NCBI GenBank assembly: GCA_002197995.1
Contig: NGZR01000001.1
Span: 13,349,501-13,413,500 of the forward strand
Origin: Gaeumannomyces sp. JS-464
Taxonomy: Eukaryota > Ascomycota > Sordariomycetes > Magnaporthales > Magnaporthaceae
DNA length: 64,000 nucleotides
Reading direction: 5' to 3'
Shown: positions 23,307-32,555 of the stretch, piece after piece
How the letters are laid out: every line of letters begins with the position of its first letter
How positions within the stretch are numbered: position 1 is the first letter of the stretch
Notes under the pieces: model-generated
What the model was told of the DNA's origin: nothing
Seen by the model: the letters and a program-made list of their open reading frames with translations, nothing else
Database searches by the model: none
Position numbers and translations under genes: made by a program

Positions 23307-23640
23307 ATCGTTTAACTATTAGCTTATTAGTAATATTGGTGTTTCGTTTTGCATAAGCGAGTTAAATAAGTGGTTTATTAAAAGTGGGGAAAGTAAACCG
23401 ATTAATAAAGTGTTTATTTATGCGTTATGTTATTAGTTGTCGAACACTGTTTATAGCACGAACAGCGGTAATAATTGCAAAAGAGAAAAAGGGGGGGGGA
23501 CGATGCCTGGAAAAATTGAAATGGGGAAAACATGTTACTGCTTATTGCCTATTGCTTGGGATATTGTTAAGAAATCGGAATGCGGTGTCCTGTCCTTTTT
23601 ATGCTTTTTTCACACCGCGCGAACACCAAAGCTAATTTAA
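23307..23640. other. Rep-side noncoding flank of the virus-like segment
   Basis: No coding recognised. It contains a G8 run near 23480 and ends with the arm CACCAAAGCT followed by AATTTAA, where the X element's target duplication TTTAA (23636-23640) begins. In a circular genome this would join 20348 to make the large intergenic region. Frames at 23384 and 23437 overlap each other and look fortuitous. Confidence 0.45.
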
Positions 23641-24069
23641 TATTACAATTAGGGGTTTGCTTTTAAAGTAAGGCACTTTAAGGGTAAAAAGGACAGTATC
23701 GCTAGTGCTGGTGGACAGGGGAACACGTAACTTAAAAGGATAATTTAATTGCTTGCCCTAAAAGATGTTTAAAAGCTAACTTAGGTTAATTAATGCCGAA
23801 ACCTTAGTTAAAACTATTTAAAATAGTAAGAAATCCATTTTTTATATACACGCTACCTTTTATTTTACGTTAGGTTAAATTTATGGATTTATAATTTCGC
23901 TAATATAAATTTAAAAATCCTTTTAGCTTTATAAATTTGTGGTTTCGCCGATACAAATTTAAAAATCCAGCTAAAGTTACGTAACTTTACGTGTTTAGGT
24001 GCGGGGCAAAAGCACCGCTTAAAGCCCTTTTCGTCCGGCCGCCCCGGGGCTTGCATACTAGTCGTAATA
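23641..24069 (-). repeat. 3' LTR of complete X copy
   Basis: Starts TATTACAATT (from TGTTAC by G-to-A) and ends TCGTAATA. Aligns with 30655-31083 over its full length. Confidence 0.92.
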
Positions 24070-24087
24070 TTAGGTTTCCCTTTTTAA
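24070..24087 (-). promoter_or_regulatory. Polypurine tract of complete X copy
   Basis: The minus strand reads AAAAAGGGAAACCTAA directly against the 3' LTR, the primer site for plus-strand DNA synthesis. The same tract sits before the LTR at 59416 (AAAATGGGAAACCTAA), identifying that as an X element in the opposite direction. Confidence 0.75.
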
Positions 24088-24184
24088 GCCAAATCCTTTT
24101 GGCCACGTTTTATCGCCCCGCTTTTTATTAATGGTAAGTACTTTCCTTTTTTACCATTTTTTATCCCTTTTTTAATTTAACAAA

Positions 24185-24722
24185 ATGTTTAGTCGGGTGC
24201 GAAAACGTCCTTTTGCGAAAAAAACCCTTTAACGTAAAAACTTGCTTGTTTAAATCGTTTTTTCCTTTATTAAAATGCCTTTTTGCTCTTTTTATTACGA
24301 GGTTTTAAAGCGAAAAAAGTGCGAAGCCTTTTTTTAAAACTCTTTTCGGTGCGTGGAATGCTTTAATCGGAATCGCATAAATTGCGACATTTTAAGTTTT
24401 TCGCCCAAGCAGCTTCGTTTTATCGGCTTTTAATACTAGCAAATAAAAGCGAAAGTCGAAGCGGTAAAAGAAAAACGTCGCGTTTTAAACAACAAACGTC
24501 GTACTTTAAACAATAAACTCGAGCGTTTACGAAAATAAAAAAAATATGGTTTAAAAAGAAAATGCGTGCAATTCGTTATAGTATTAACGCTGTAAAAAAG
24601 TTAAAGCGTGTCGAGCGGGAGGAGGCCGACCGGGAGGCTCGCCGGGCTTTTTTACAACTTAAACCATCCATAGCTCCTTCCTTTTTTTTCGGTTAGCAAG
24701 CGTTCGAAGTTAATCCTAATTT
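24185..24722 (+). pseudogene. Antisense ORF of family X: cysteine cluster plus coiled coil
   Basis: Opposite strand to pol, between the 3' LTR and the chromodomain. From ATG 24185 one phase runs with only TAA/TAG interruptions, with a slip in an A-run near 24535, to about 24722. Seen: MPFCSFYYEVLKRKKC followed by RCVECFNRNRINCD, giving C-X2-(Y)-X8-C-X9-C-X2-C-X7-C. If the Tyr codon was Cys before RIP, this is close to a Zn2Cys6-type six-cysteine layout. A Lys/Arg/Glu-rich helix follows, containing KEKRRVLNN and EREEADREARRA. Copy B keeps the same frame. Proteins with such a Cys block and coiled coil are common in fungal genomes; the role in this element is unknown. Confidence 0.55.
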
Positions 24723-24780
24723 AAACCTGTTTGCCTTTTTTAACTAAAGTAAATTATAACTTTTTTTAACAACTTTTTTG

Positions 24781-24850
24781 GGTTTTATAGCGCATTAGGC
24801 GTAGCTTTAATCTTTTTGCCGAAATTTCGAATTCGAATCCCGGTACGACC
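24781..24850 (+). tRNA. tRNA-like pseudogene in complete X copy
   Basis: 70 bp with acceptor-like ends GGTTTTA/TACGACC, a T-loop TTCGAAT at 24832-24838 with 3' T-stem CCCGG, and a D-arm-like block after the acceptor. The 5' T-stem TCGAA differs from the expected CCGGG only by transitions. It resembles tRNA-Gln-like sequences, but the anticodon cannot be read safely. A T-run at about 24904-24920, like a Pol III terminator, follows. It lies at the homologous place to 15191-15260. Confidence 0.45.
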
Positions 24851-24920
24851 GTAAAGGTCGATAAGTTTTCGGGCTTGTTTTGGGGCTTATTAAGCCTTTA
24901 TCCTTTTTTTTTTTTTTTTG

Positions 24921-25125
24921 CTAACCGTTCGGCGCAAACTTTTTTGCCCTATTTAGTTCCGGTAAATGCTGCTTCCTTTTAACCTAATAATAAAGCGGTA
25001 TTATTTATAATACCCATTTTATAAATCCCGGGTTCGATTCCCGGTTAAGCTAAAAAAAAACCGGCGGTTTTTTTTGGAAATATCGCGGGTATTTTTAAAA
25101 AAGATCGCCGTTTCGCCGTCCTTTT
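24921..25125 (+). repeat. Insertion of about 200 bp carrying a second tRNA-like sequence (SINE-like)
   Basis: Present in this copy but absent from copy B, whose sequence runs directly from the T-run into GCTAACTG..AAGCGCTTTTACCGG. The insert is bounded by TTTTGCTAA on both sides, as a retroposon duplication would be. Inside, 24970-25054 has a clear T-arm (CCGGG TTCGATT CCCGG at 25028-25044), an anticodon-arm-like GGTATT..AATACC and a short A-run after the 3' end. Confidence 0.45.
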
Positions 25126-25179
25126 GCTAAGCTTTTTATAAGCGCTTTTACCGGTATTTCGCTAAAGCTTTTTAATAGT

Positions 25180-28100
25180 TTACAAAATTGGTTCCTTTTT
25201 CCCACGTGTTTTTTTCGTGGCCGTACTTTTTCCATTTAACTAAATACTTTTTAAGGCTTGCGTTTTGGCTTATAATTTAAGATTTTTTCGATTTTGTATT
25301 TTTATTCCGGGTCGATTTCTATTAACTCGTCGTTTTTAAAACCGGTAACGTTAATTCGAATTAAAAACGTAAAAAACCGGGTGGGATTTTATGGTTAATA
25401 GTAGTCGGAATTTGTAATTTACGTTCGAAACCTTTTTTAATACCTTAAAAAGTTTTAATTTTTTATAGTTTAGCTTATCGTTTGGTCGTTTCGTTTTAAA
25501 TTTCGTCGAAAAAGATAAACGCTATCCCTTTTTTTAAAAATTGGTTTTTCGATTTTTTTTTATTTGCTTAAGTAGCTATACGGTGCCGTAGCTTTTTTAG
25601 CTTTGCTTAAAAGTGTTTATGCAGTTTGGTAAGCTCCGTTACTTATATTACCGCTGCTAAAGCATATTTTCCTGCTTTAAATTCCTTATACGCCGTAAGC
25701 GTAAACCCGTAATTCGCATAAAACGATATAATTCCTATGCTTTTATAAATTAAACTGTTATAAGCGAACTAAGCTATAAGAAATAGTTATACCTAGTCGT
25801 TTTATTTATAATTAACGTAATAACGTAAATACTGTTTTATGGTTTGGTTTATCCGCTTTGTTTATTTATTTGTTTAAAAGTACTAAGCCGTAAATAAAAA
25901 GTGCTTCGCTTTTAGCCTACTCGTAAGCCTTTTTTAAAACTTGCTTATAAATAGCTTGTTTTTATCCGTAATTAAGCGGTTCGGCGTGCCGTGTTTTGCT
26001 ATTACGTGTTTAATAAAAAGTACGCGCTTATAACGTCGCTACTTTTTTTATATGGTAAAAACAAAGCGTATTTAGTAAGCCTATCCATATTACTAATATA
26101 TTATCGTTTTTACTTTAATTAACGGTTTTTAAATTGGGGAAGTTTAATAACGAAATTTATAATAACTTTTTGCTACGTTTCGTTCGGTGCTAATAAAAGT
26201 TATAATAACCTATATAGTTTATGCTTATTAGCTTTATTTTTAATATAACTTTCGCAATTTTTTATTACATTTTATATTTCGGTTTGAATTTTTGTAAACC
26301 CGTAATATTGTTATAACCGTTTCCACGTTTTTTTTACACTTTAATAGCCGTATACCAGCTAATTGTAAATTTGTTAAATTTTTTTTAAGTTTTAAACTTT
26401 TCCTTATCGGATTATTTTAGCGAGCGTTTTTTATACCGGGATTAAAAATCCGTTTGGTTTTCCCGTTAAAATTACTCGTGTTTTTTTAAGTATTACAACT
26501 TAATAGTTCGGTTATCGGCTTAAAGCGTCCGCCCGGCCGTTTTCCGACCTTTTCCGGTACTTAATTCAAATGTCGTAGTTTTGCAAAAACTCGTTTTAAC
26601 GGATTTATCGCTTATTTAAATTTTTGCTTATAGTAAAATGCGTTAGGTTTTTGTAATTTATATATATTATAATTTAATAGTTCGTTTTATAAAAATATAG
26701 CCGTTATTTTTCAAATGCTCGGATTATTATTAAAAGCTTTTTATCGTAAATTTGGTAATTTAATTTAAATCCATTTAACTTTTGCGAAAAAAACGCGTAA
26801 AGGTACAACCGTTTTTAATCGTTTCGCTATTCGAATTAGCCGCCGATCGCGTAATTTAACGCGTCGGTTTTAACTTCGAAAAGTTTTTTTAGGTTTGGAA
26901 ATGCTAACATTGGTTTTTTTAATACGGCGTTTCGTAATTGCTCGAAAGCCTTTTGTTTTTGCTTTTCCTAATAAAACTAGTGGTTATTTTTAATAAAATT
27001 CGTAAATAGTATAGCGACTTTATTATAATTACGAATAAACCGTTTATAAAAGTTTAAAAAACCCTAAAAACCCTTATATTTCCGTAACGTTTTTAAATAT
27101 AAGCCATTTTTTAATTTCCTTAACTTTTTTAAGGTTTATGCAAACTTGTTTAAATGTAATTATAAACCTTAAAAAAGCGACTTTTTGCGAATGCCATTTG
27201 CACTTTTTTGGTTTTAACGAGGAGTTTTTACGTTAAATAACTTTTAAAGCACTTTATACACGTGTTATTTATGCTTTTTTATCGTTTTTCGAAAAAATTA
27301 AAATATCGTCCAGGTATACGAAAATAAAAATGTCGAAATACTCGCGTAATATATGGTTAATTATTTTTTTAAAACGTAATTAATGCGTTAGTAAACCCAA
27401 AAGTTATTACTAAAAATTTATAGCATTTAAACTTTATTTTAAAAGCCGTAAACCACTTTTAGCCCTTTTTAATCCGTATTAAGTTATAAGCTTTCCGTAA
27501 GTTTAAAGCCGTAAAATACTAAGCTTTGCCGAGCTTATCGCGCAGCTCGTCGATAAAAAGCAAAAAATACCGGTTTTTAATCGTAATTTCGTTTAGCGGG
27601 CGGTAATCGACGTATATTCGTTCCGTCCCGTTTTTCTTTCTTTTTTATAAAATCCTATATTTTATTAAAAAATCGGAAAGTTTAATATATCCTTTTCGTA
27701 AGTTTTCCTCCAGCTGTTTTTTTAGCACTTTTTATTACCGAGGGCTAAATTGGTACAGCTTTTGGTATTTAAACTACGTTTTTAATTTAAATTTAATTTC
27801 CAAATCGAACGGTTTATATTCGGAAAGCACCGTTTTTAGGTTTTTCCGGAACAATTTTTCGTATTTGTAATATTTTTCCGAAACATTCGCGAACCGTTTT
27901 TTAACGCTAATTTGGTCGTTTTAATCGCTTTTCACTTTAAATAGTCGTATATTCGTTAATGCTAAATGCAAAAGTGGATTGCCAAATTTTATTACCGTTA
28001 TAACCTTTTTTCGTTGCTTTTTATGCTTACGGTTTAAAATTCGTAATTGGTAAACCGTTTTAATTATTTGTAGCTTTTTTTATTAAATTTGGCCGGTAGC

Positions 28101-29600
28101 CCAATTTATCCGTAAATTGTTTTTTTTAAACCAAAGGATTTCGAAAATCACATTTCCTTTTTTTATATCCAATTTATCCAATATAATAATAACGTTTTCC
28201 CCGTTTCGGGTGCGTAATATTACTAGTTGCGTTTTTCGGTCGATTTATTTTTTATTATAAGCGACGGGTATTTTTTCGACCGTTTTAATTAATGCGGTTA
28301 GCGTTTTCGTTTATAGGAATTTTATACCGTTTAACCGCTTATAACGATACGTAATCGCTTTATGCTCCGCAATCGATTATTTTTTAATCTTTTTCCTTTA
28401 ATATTCCATTCGAAATGTTAATAAGTTATATAATTAATTCGATTTTGCTATTGCAAAGGTTTTTATTAGTTTTTCTTTTTTTCCATTCCGTGCTTTTCGT
28501 TTAGGCGGTTTTTTTAGTTTTTTAATAAAAGGAACGAATACCGTACATTCGTCCTTTTATCCGGGTTAAACGGCACGTACGTTTGCGCGATCCCCTAATG
28601 CTAAGCTTTCGCTTTTTATGCTATTTGTTTTTTGCATTTCGCAGTTTTACACTTTTTTTAATCGAGCGTTTTAATAACGCATAGCATTAAATACCGCTCG
28701 CTAGGTTTAAAAACGGCGGTAAACCTGCCGATCCGGGCTGGTTTTTACCGTGGCAATTAAAATGCTAAACGGGGTTTAACTTTTGGCTTATTTTTTACTT
28801 TTATAAAAAGAAATCGTATTTAAGCTTAGGTTATAAATGAAATTTGCATTTCCCGTAAATGCATTTTGCTTAAAAAAGGTACAAATATTTCGAATGCTTT
28901 ATATTAATGCTAAGGTGGTTTTCGGGAATTAGCGCAGCTTATTTTAACTCGCTTGCGTTTTCGGACTTATAGCTAGCATATTTAACTTCCTGCTAATCGC
29001 TAAACCACGATAAAGTTAGCCCGTTATTTTCGTCCGCCGGGGTAGCGTAATATAACGGGCCATTTAGGTATCCTAAAACCTTAACGTTCCAAAAATACGC
29101 CGAAATATCGAAAAGCGTAAAAGCGTGTTAATCCTTTCAGCTTACCTGCTTTTCGCAAACCGTAAGTACGAAAGTTTTACCGTACGAGCTTTCCGCTCGT
29201 TTTTAAAACTCGGCCGTTTTAAAGTTTTAACCACTTTAGTTTATTTTAACGTCGGTATTAGAATTTTCCGTTTTTTAAAAAAGGTATGTTTAATTTAAAA
29301 GCTTTTTTCGGGCTTTTCTTTCCTCCGCGTTACTTGTTAAAATTACTTCCTTTTAAATCCCGCGAAAAACGGTGTCGTTTTTTTTTTCCGAATTTTTAAA
29401 TCCGGAAATAATCCGCTATTTTCCTTTATTATCGTATTTAAACCCCGTGGTTTTAAGCATATAAATGCTTTGTAATTTCCAAAAATACCATCCGGTAGCT
29501 TTTTTATCGAACTAATATATAATATAAAGCTTATCGTAATAATATATCCAATTAAACGCCATTTTAAAATACAATCCTTTTTATATTAAACTTTTTTACG
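25180..29600 (-). pseudogene. pol of complete X copy (protease, RT, RNase H, integrase, chromodomain)
   Basis: From right to left: the protease region lies upstream of RT with no safe catalytic triplet. RT begins about 27690 with NGTERIYVDYR near 27601-27635, followed by a stretch ITIKNRYFLLFIDELRDKL. The RNase H region follows to about 26400. The integrase core at about 25700-26150 and the chromodomain at about 25190-25420 both align with copy B. Every segment has TAA/TAG interruptions. In an active element it makes, integrates and targets the cDNA to H3K9-methylated chromatin. Confidence 0.82.
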
Positions 29601-29639
29601 TTCGCTAAAAGTTCGTTACCTAACGGTTATTATTTCGCT

Positions 29640-30632
29640 AACGGCAATTAATTTTTATATAGCCGGTTTAGCCGCATTTAAAACACTTCCCGTTTTTTAA
29701 GTTTTGTTTTTACTTTTTTATTACCTTTATTATTAATAAACGGCTTCCGCATTAAAATTTATAAAGCTTAAATGCGTTTTATAAACCGTAATAGGTTATT
29801 ATTTAGCCTTTTTTTAATTAACCTTATTATTTTATACCGCACTTTTAAAACCATATCCTTTTTTTTCCTATTATCGTTTATATAATTTATCGTTAATGCG
29901 AACCGCGTTTTTAACGTAATCCGTAAAAAACTTTAGGCGGTTTTACTTTGCGAGTTCGTTTTTTACGTTTTCGCGCAATCCGTTATAAAAGTGCAATATT
30001 AACGTAGCGTCGTTTTAATTAAGCTTAATGCTAATTCGTTAAAAGTTTACTACGTATTTGGCTGCGGCTTTTCGTTATTTAAAAGCCAACAGGTTTTTTT
30101 CGGCGATTCGGGTTTCGTCGATTATTCCGAACATTTTTCCGACCTTTTTTCCAAAGGTTTCAAAGCTAGCGAAAATAAGTTTGGTAGCTTTTTAGCTATT
30201 TTTATACCTTTTAAAATAGTTACTCCAGGTTAGCTAAACCCACTTTTTTACTTTGCCGTCCAGCTTAATAGCAGCGTAGGCAACCTTTTATTTTTCGTTT
30301 ACGAATTGCTATTCGTAAAACTTAAAATAGCTTTTGCATTTGGTAAAAAACGTTTTAAATTTGCCGTTTTCCTTTTCGTAAAAATCCGAAAACGGAAATT
30401 TATACGCTTTAACCGCGATAAGCGTTTTAAAGGATAGCAATTTCGTGGTAAATTGCTTTACTTCGGCTTAGCTTTTAGCAATTTCTTTTTTTATAAGCTT
30501 AAAAAGGCTAGCCGTATTAGCAGTTTCGTTAAAGTCGTATTTAACACCGTTAAAGGTAAAAACCGTGGTTTTTTCCTCCTTAGGCTTTTTATTACTGCTT
30601 GTTATAACTGTACTATTTTCCTTTTAATAAAG
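29640..30632 (-). pseudogene. gag of complete X copy
   Basis: Read leftward from the 5' LTR. The N-terminus (about 30630) reads STVITSSNKKPKEEKTTVFT, the initiator Met codon apparently lost. The capsid part retains VKKW and a GLRENVKNELAK stretch typical of fungal gypsy gag. The nucleocapsid knuckle lies at 29644-29685 (CFKCG, stop, TGYIKINC; the His is now Tyr). The plus-strand opening 30453-30638 is its shadow. Confidence 0.8.
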
Positions 30633-30654
30633 TATTAAACAAAATTAATTAAAA

Positions 30655-31083
30655 TGTTACAATTAGGGGTTTACTTTTAAGGTAAGGCATTTCGGGGGTG
30701 GAAAGGATAGTATCGCTAGTGCTAGTAAATAAAGAAATACGTAATTTAAAAGGACAATTTAATTACTTGCCCTAAAAGATGCTTAAAAGCTAATTTAGGT
30801 TAACTAATGCCGAAACCTTAGTTAAAGCTACCTAAAATAGTAAAAAATCCATCCTTTATATATACGCTGCTTTTTGCCTTACGTTAAGTTAGATTTGTAA
30901 ATTTATAATTTCGTTAACACAAATCCAAAAATCCTTTTGGCTTTGTAAATTTGTGGTTTCGCCGATACAAATCCAAAAATCCAGCTAAGGTTACGTAATT
31001 TTACGTGTCCGGGTGCGGGGCAGGGGCACCGCTTAAGGCCCTTTCCGTTCGGCCGCTTCGGGGTTTGCATATTAGTCGTAACA
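30655..31083 (-). repeat. 5' LTR of complete X copy
   Basis: TGTTACAATT to TCGTAACA, the least altered ends of this LTR family in the window, followed by TTTAA. Confidence 0.92.
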
Positions 31084-31088
31084 TTTAA

Positions 31089-32323
31089 TTAAATTAAGCA
31101 ATATTAAAATTAAAAACGAAAAGCCGTTTATATTACGTTTAATTTTTTAGCTTGTTTTTTCACTTTTTAAAATATGTTTTTTTAATTATTAATTTATTTT
31201 ATTATTACGTAGTTTTTTTTAATTAAAACTCGTATTAAAAGCTATTTTTTCTCGTATTAACGCTAGTTATCGTGGTTTATGCTATTAGCGCAGTTTTAAA
31301 TCGGAACGGGTTACGGTAGCGATACGCCCGTTTTTCCGATTTTTAACTGCCGTAATTTAAATATGCTTTTATTTCGCGTCGCTAGCGGAAAACTTTTTAA
31401 AAAAACTATAGTGTTTTAAATTTGCGTGCTTTTTAACCGCTATTTCTTTTTAAACTCGTATTCGCCGCGTTTATTCCTATTATTAATATATCCCCGATTT
31501 ATATGCTACGTGTTATACGGTATAATAAACTGCTGGTTTTTTATTAAATTTATTATTTATATCGATCGCTTTTAACGTTTAAGCGATTTATCGGTATATG
31601 GAAATTATACCGGCGTAAATAAATTGTTATTTTTCGTTGCTTACCGCGGCGAATCGGATATTATTCGAAATGCGTAAACGAAAGTAATTAATTTTAATTT
31701 CGTTTGTTTACGCGATATTTTCGGCTGCAATTAATAAGGTTTTAAACTTTGTAATAAACGAAGCGAATAATTATTTTAAATTTATTTAAAATATTTTCAA
31801 TTTCGATAAAACTTCGGCCTTTTTATAAAAATCGTTAAAAATGGTATCGAAGTGGTTAAAAAATTGCAACGGGTTATGCGTACCGCCTGGTTTTCCGGTT
31901 TCGTAATACGAACGGACTGTTTTTTAAATGGTTAAAGTAAAAAAAACTTAAATATATTCGTAATAATCGCGGTTATTGCTAATAAACTTCGTATTTCGTA
32001 TTATTTTATATTTAAAAGCGTTTCGCTACGTATCGAAGCTTTAGCCGTTTTTATCGTAAAAAAAAGGCTTTTTAAAAAGTTTTTTTTAAAAGCTACAAGC
32101 AGGTCGTTTGCGAGTTTAAACTAAGCGTTTTACGTTTTAATAATACGGTTTTATTCGTTGCGTTAATTAACGAAAACTGTGTTAATTTCGGCTTAAAACT
32201 TAGCCAGCTTTTTTTCGAATGCGGTTAAACGAATTTGCAAATCCGCGATATTAATTGCGAAGTTTATTTGGTTTAAAAGTATTGTCGTCGAAATGGCGGC
32301 GTTTGCCGGTAAAAAGGGGAAAA
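31089..32323 (-). pseudogene. gag of element E
   Basis: From an ATG at 32323 one minus-strand phase can be followed to about 31089 through TAA/TAG codons only. It includes an N-terminal helix-rich part (MSFIFPFLPANAAISTTILL), a central stretch KPGGTHNPLQFFNHFDTIFN typical of gypsy capsid, and a basic Asn/Lys/Gln-rich tail. No zinc knuckle was seen. It is the missing upstream half of the pol at 17170-20347; together they place the virus-like segment at the gag/protease boundary of E. Confidence 0.65.
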
Positions 32324-32555
32324 TAAACGACATAATTATAATCCCGCTTTCGGAAAAAGATTTTATAACAATGTAATAGGTTAAACTAATAAGTGGTAAT
32401 TAATAAGTGCTAAAATAATATTATATTGTAAAATAAAAAAAAGGAAAAAAAGTAGTTTTTTTTTTTAAAATTAGCTTTTGTTATATAAGTAATAAAACGG
32501 TTTAAAAGTAATTTTTAAACGTATAACCCGTGCTATTAGCACGGAATTATAATAA
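32324..32555. other. Leader/flank of element E, noncoding
   Basis: AT-rich, with A- and T-runs around 32430-32475. It contains a perfect 8-bp inverted repeat with one central base, CCGTGCTA-T-TAGCACGG, at 32528-32544. No LTR matching 16676-17169 is evident. Confidence 0.4.

Larger units (their letters stand above)
20348..23640. mobile_element. Endogenous CRESS-DNA virus-like genome (Rep and capsid-like frames)
   Basis: A 3.3-kb insertion between the gag and protease of element E. It carries a minus-strand Rep of geminivirus/genomovirus type and a convergent plus-strand capsid-like frame; their 3' ends are 4 bp apart at 22038/22043. The 5' ends point outward to noncoding flanks that would meet as one large intergenic region in a circle. 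The left junction coincides with TAATATT^AC. The ends contain complementary arms (20350-20359 and 23624-23633). Both frames carry TAA/TAG stops, so it is a RIP-decayed fossil. Such Rep genes are known in fungi and in fungal ssDNA viruses; this paired-gene, origin-bounded form is the notable part. Confidence 0.7.
23641..31083 (-). mobile_element. Ty3/gypsy chromovirus, family X, complete copy
   Basis: 7.4 kb with two 429-bp LTRs and an exact 5-bp target duplication TTTAA (23636-23640 and 31084-31088). Coding is on the minus strand: gag (right), protease, RT, RNase H, integrase, chromodomain, then a plus-strand antisense frame and the polypurine tract by the 3' LTR. It is inserted at the right edge of the virus-like segment and is therefore younger than it. 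RIP stops throughout; the two LTRs differ mainly by transitions. Confidence 0.93.

Noticed and set aside
20348..23640. Helitron as the source of the rolling-circle Rep
   Set aside because: Helitron RepHel has a different two-Tyr Rep and a Pif1 helicase. Here the motifs FLTY..C, HYH and a compact superfamily 3 helicase fit CRESS-DNA viruses.
23638..23646. A second TAATATTAC at the right edge of the virus-like segment
   Set aside because: It is formed by the target duplication TTTAA plus the RIP-altered LTR start TATTAC. The other LTR of that element starts TGTTAC, so this copy is coincidental. Only the left nonanucleotide was used.
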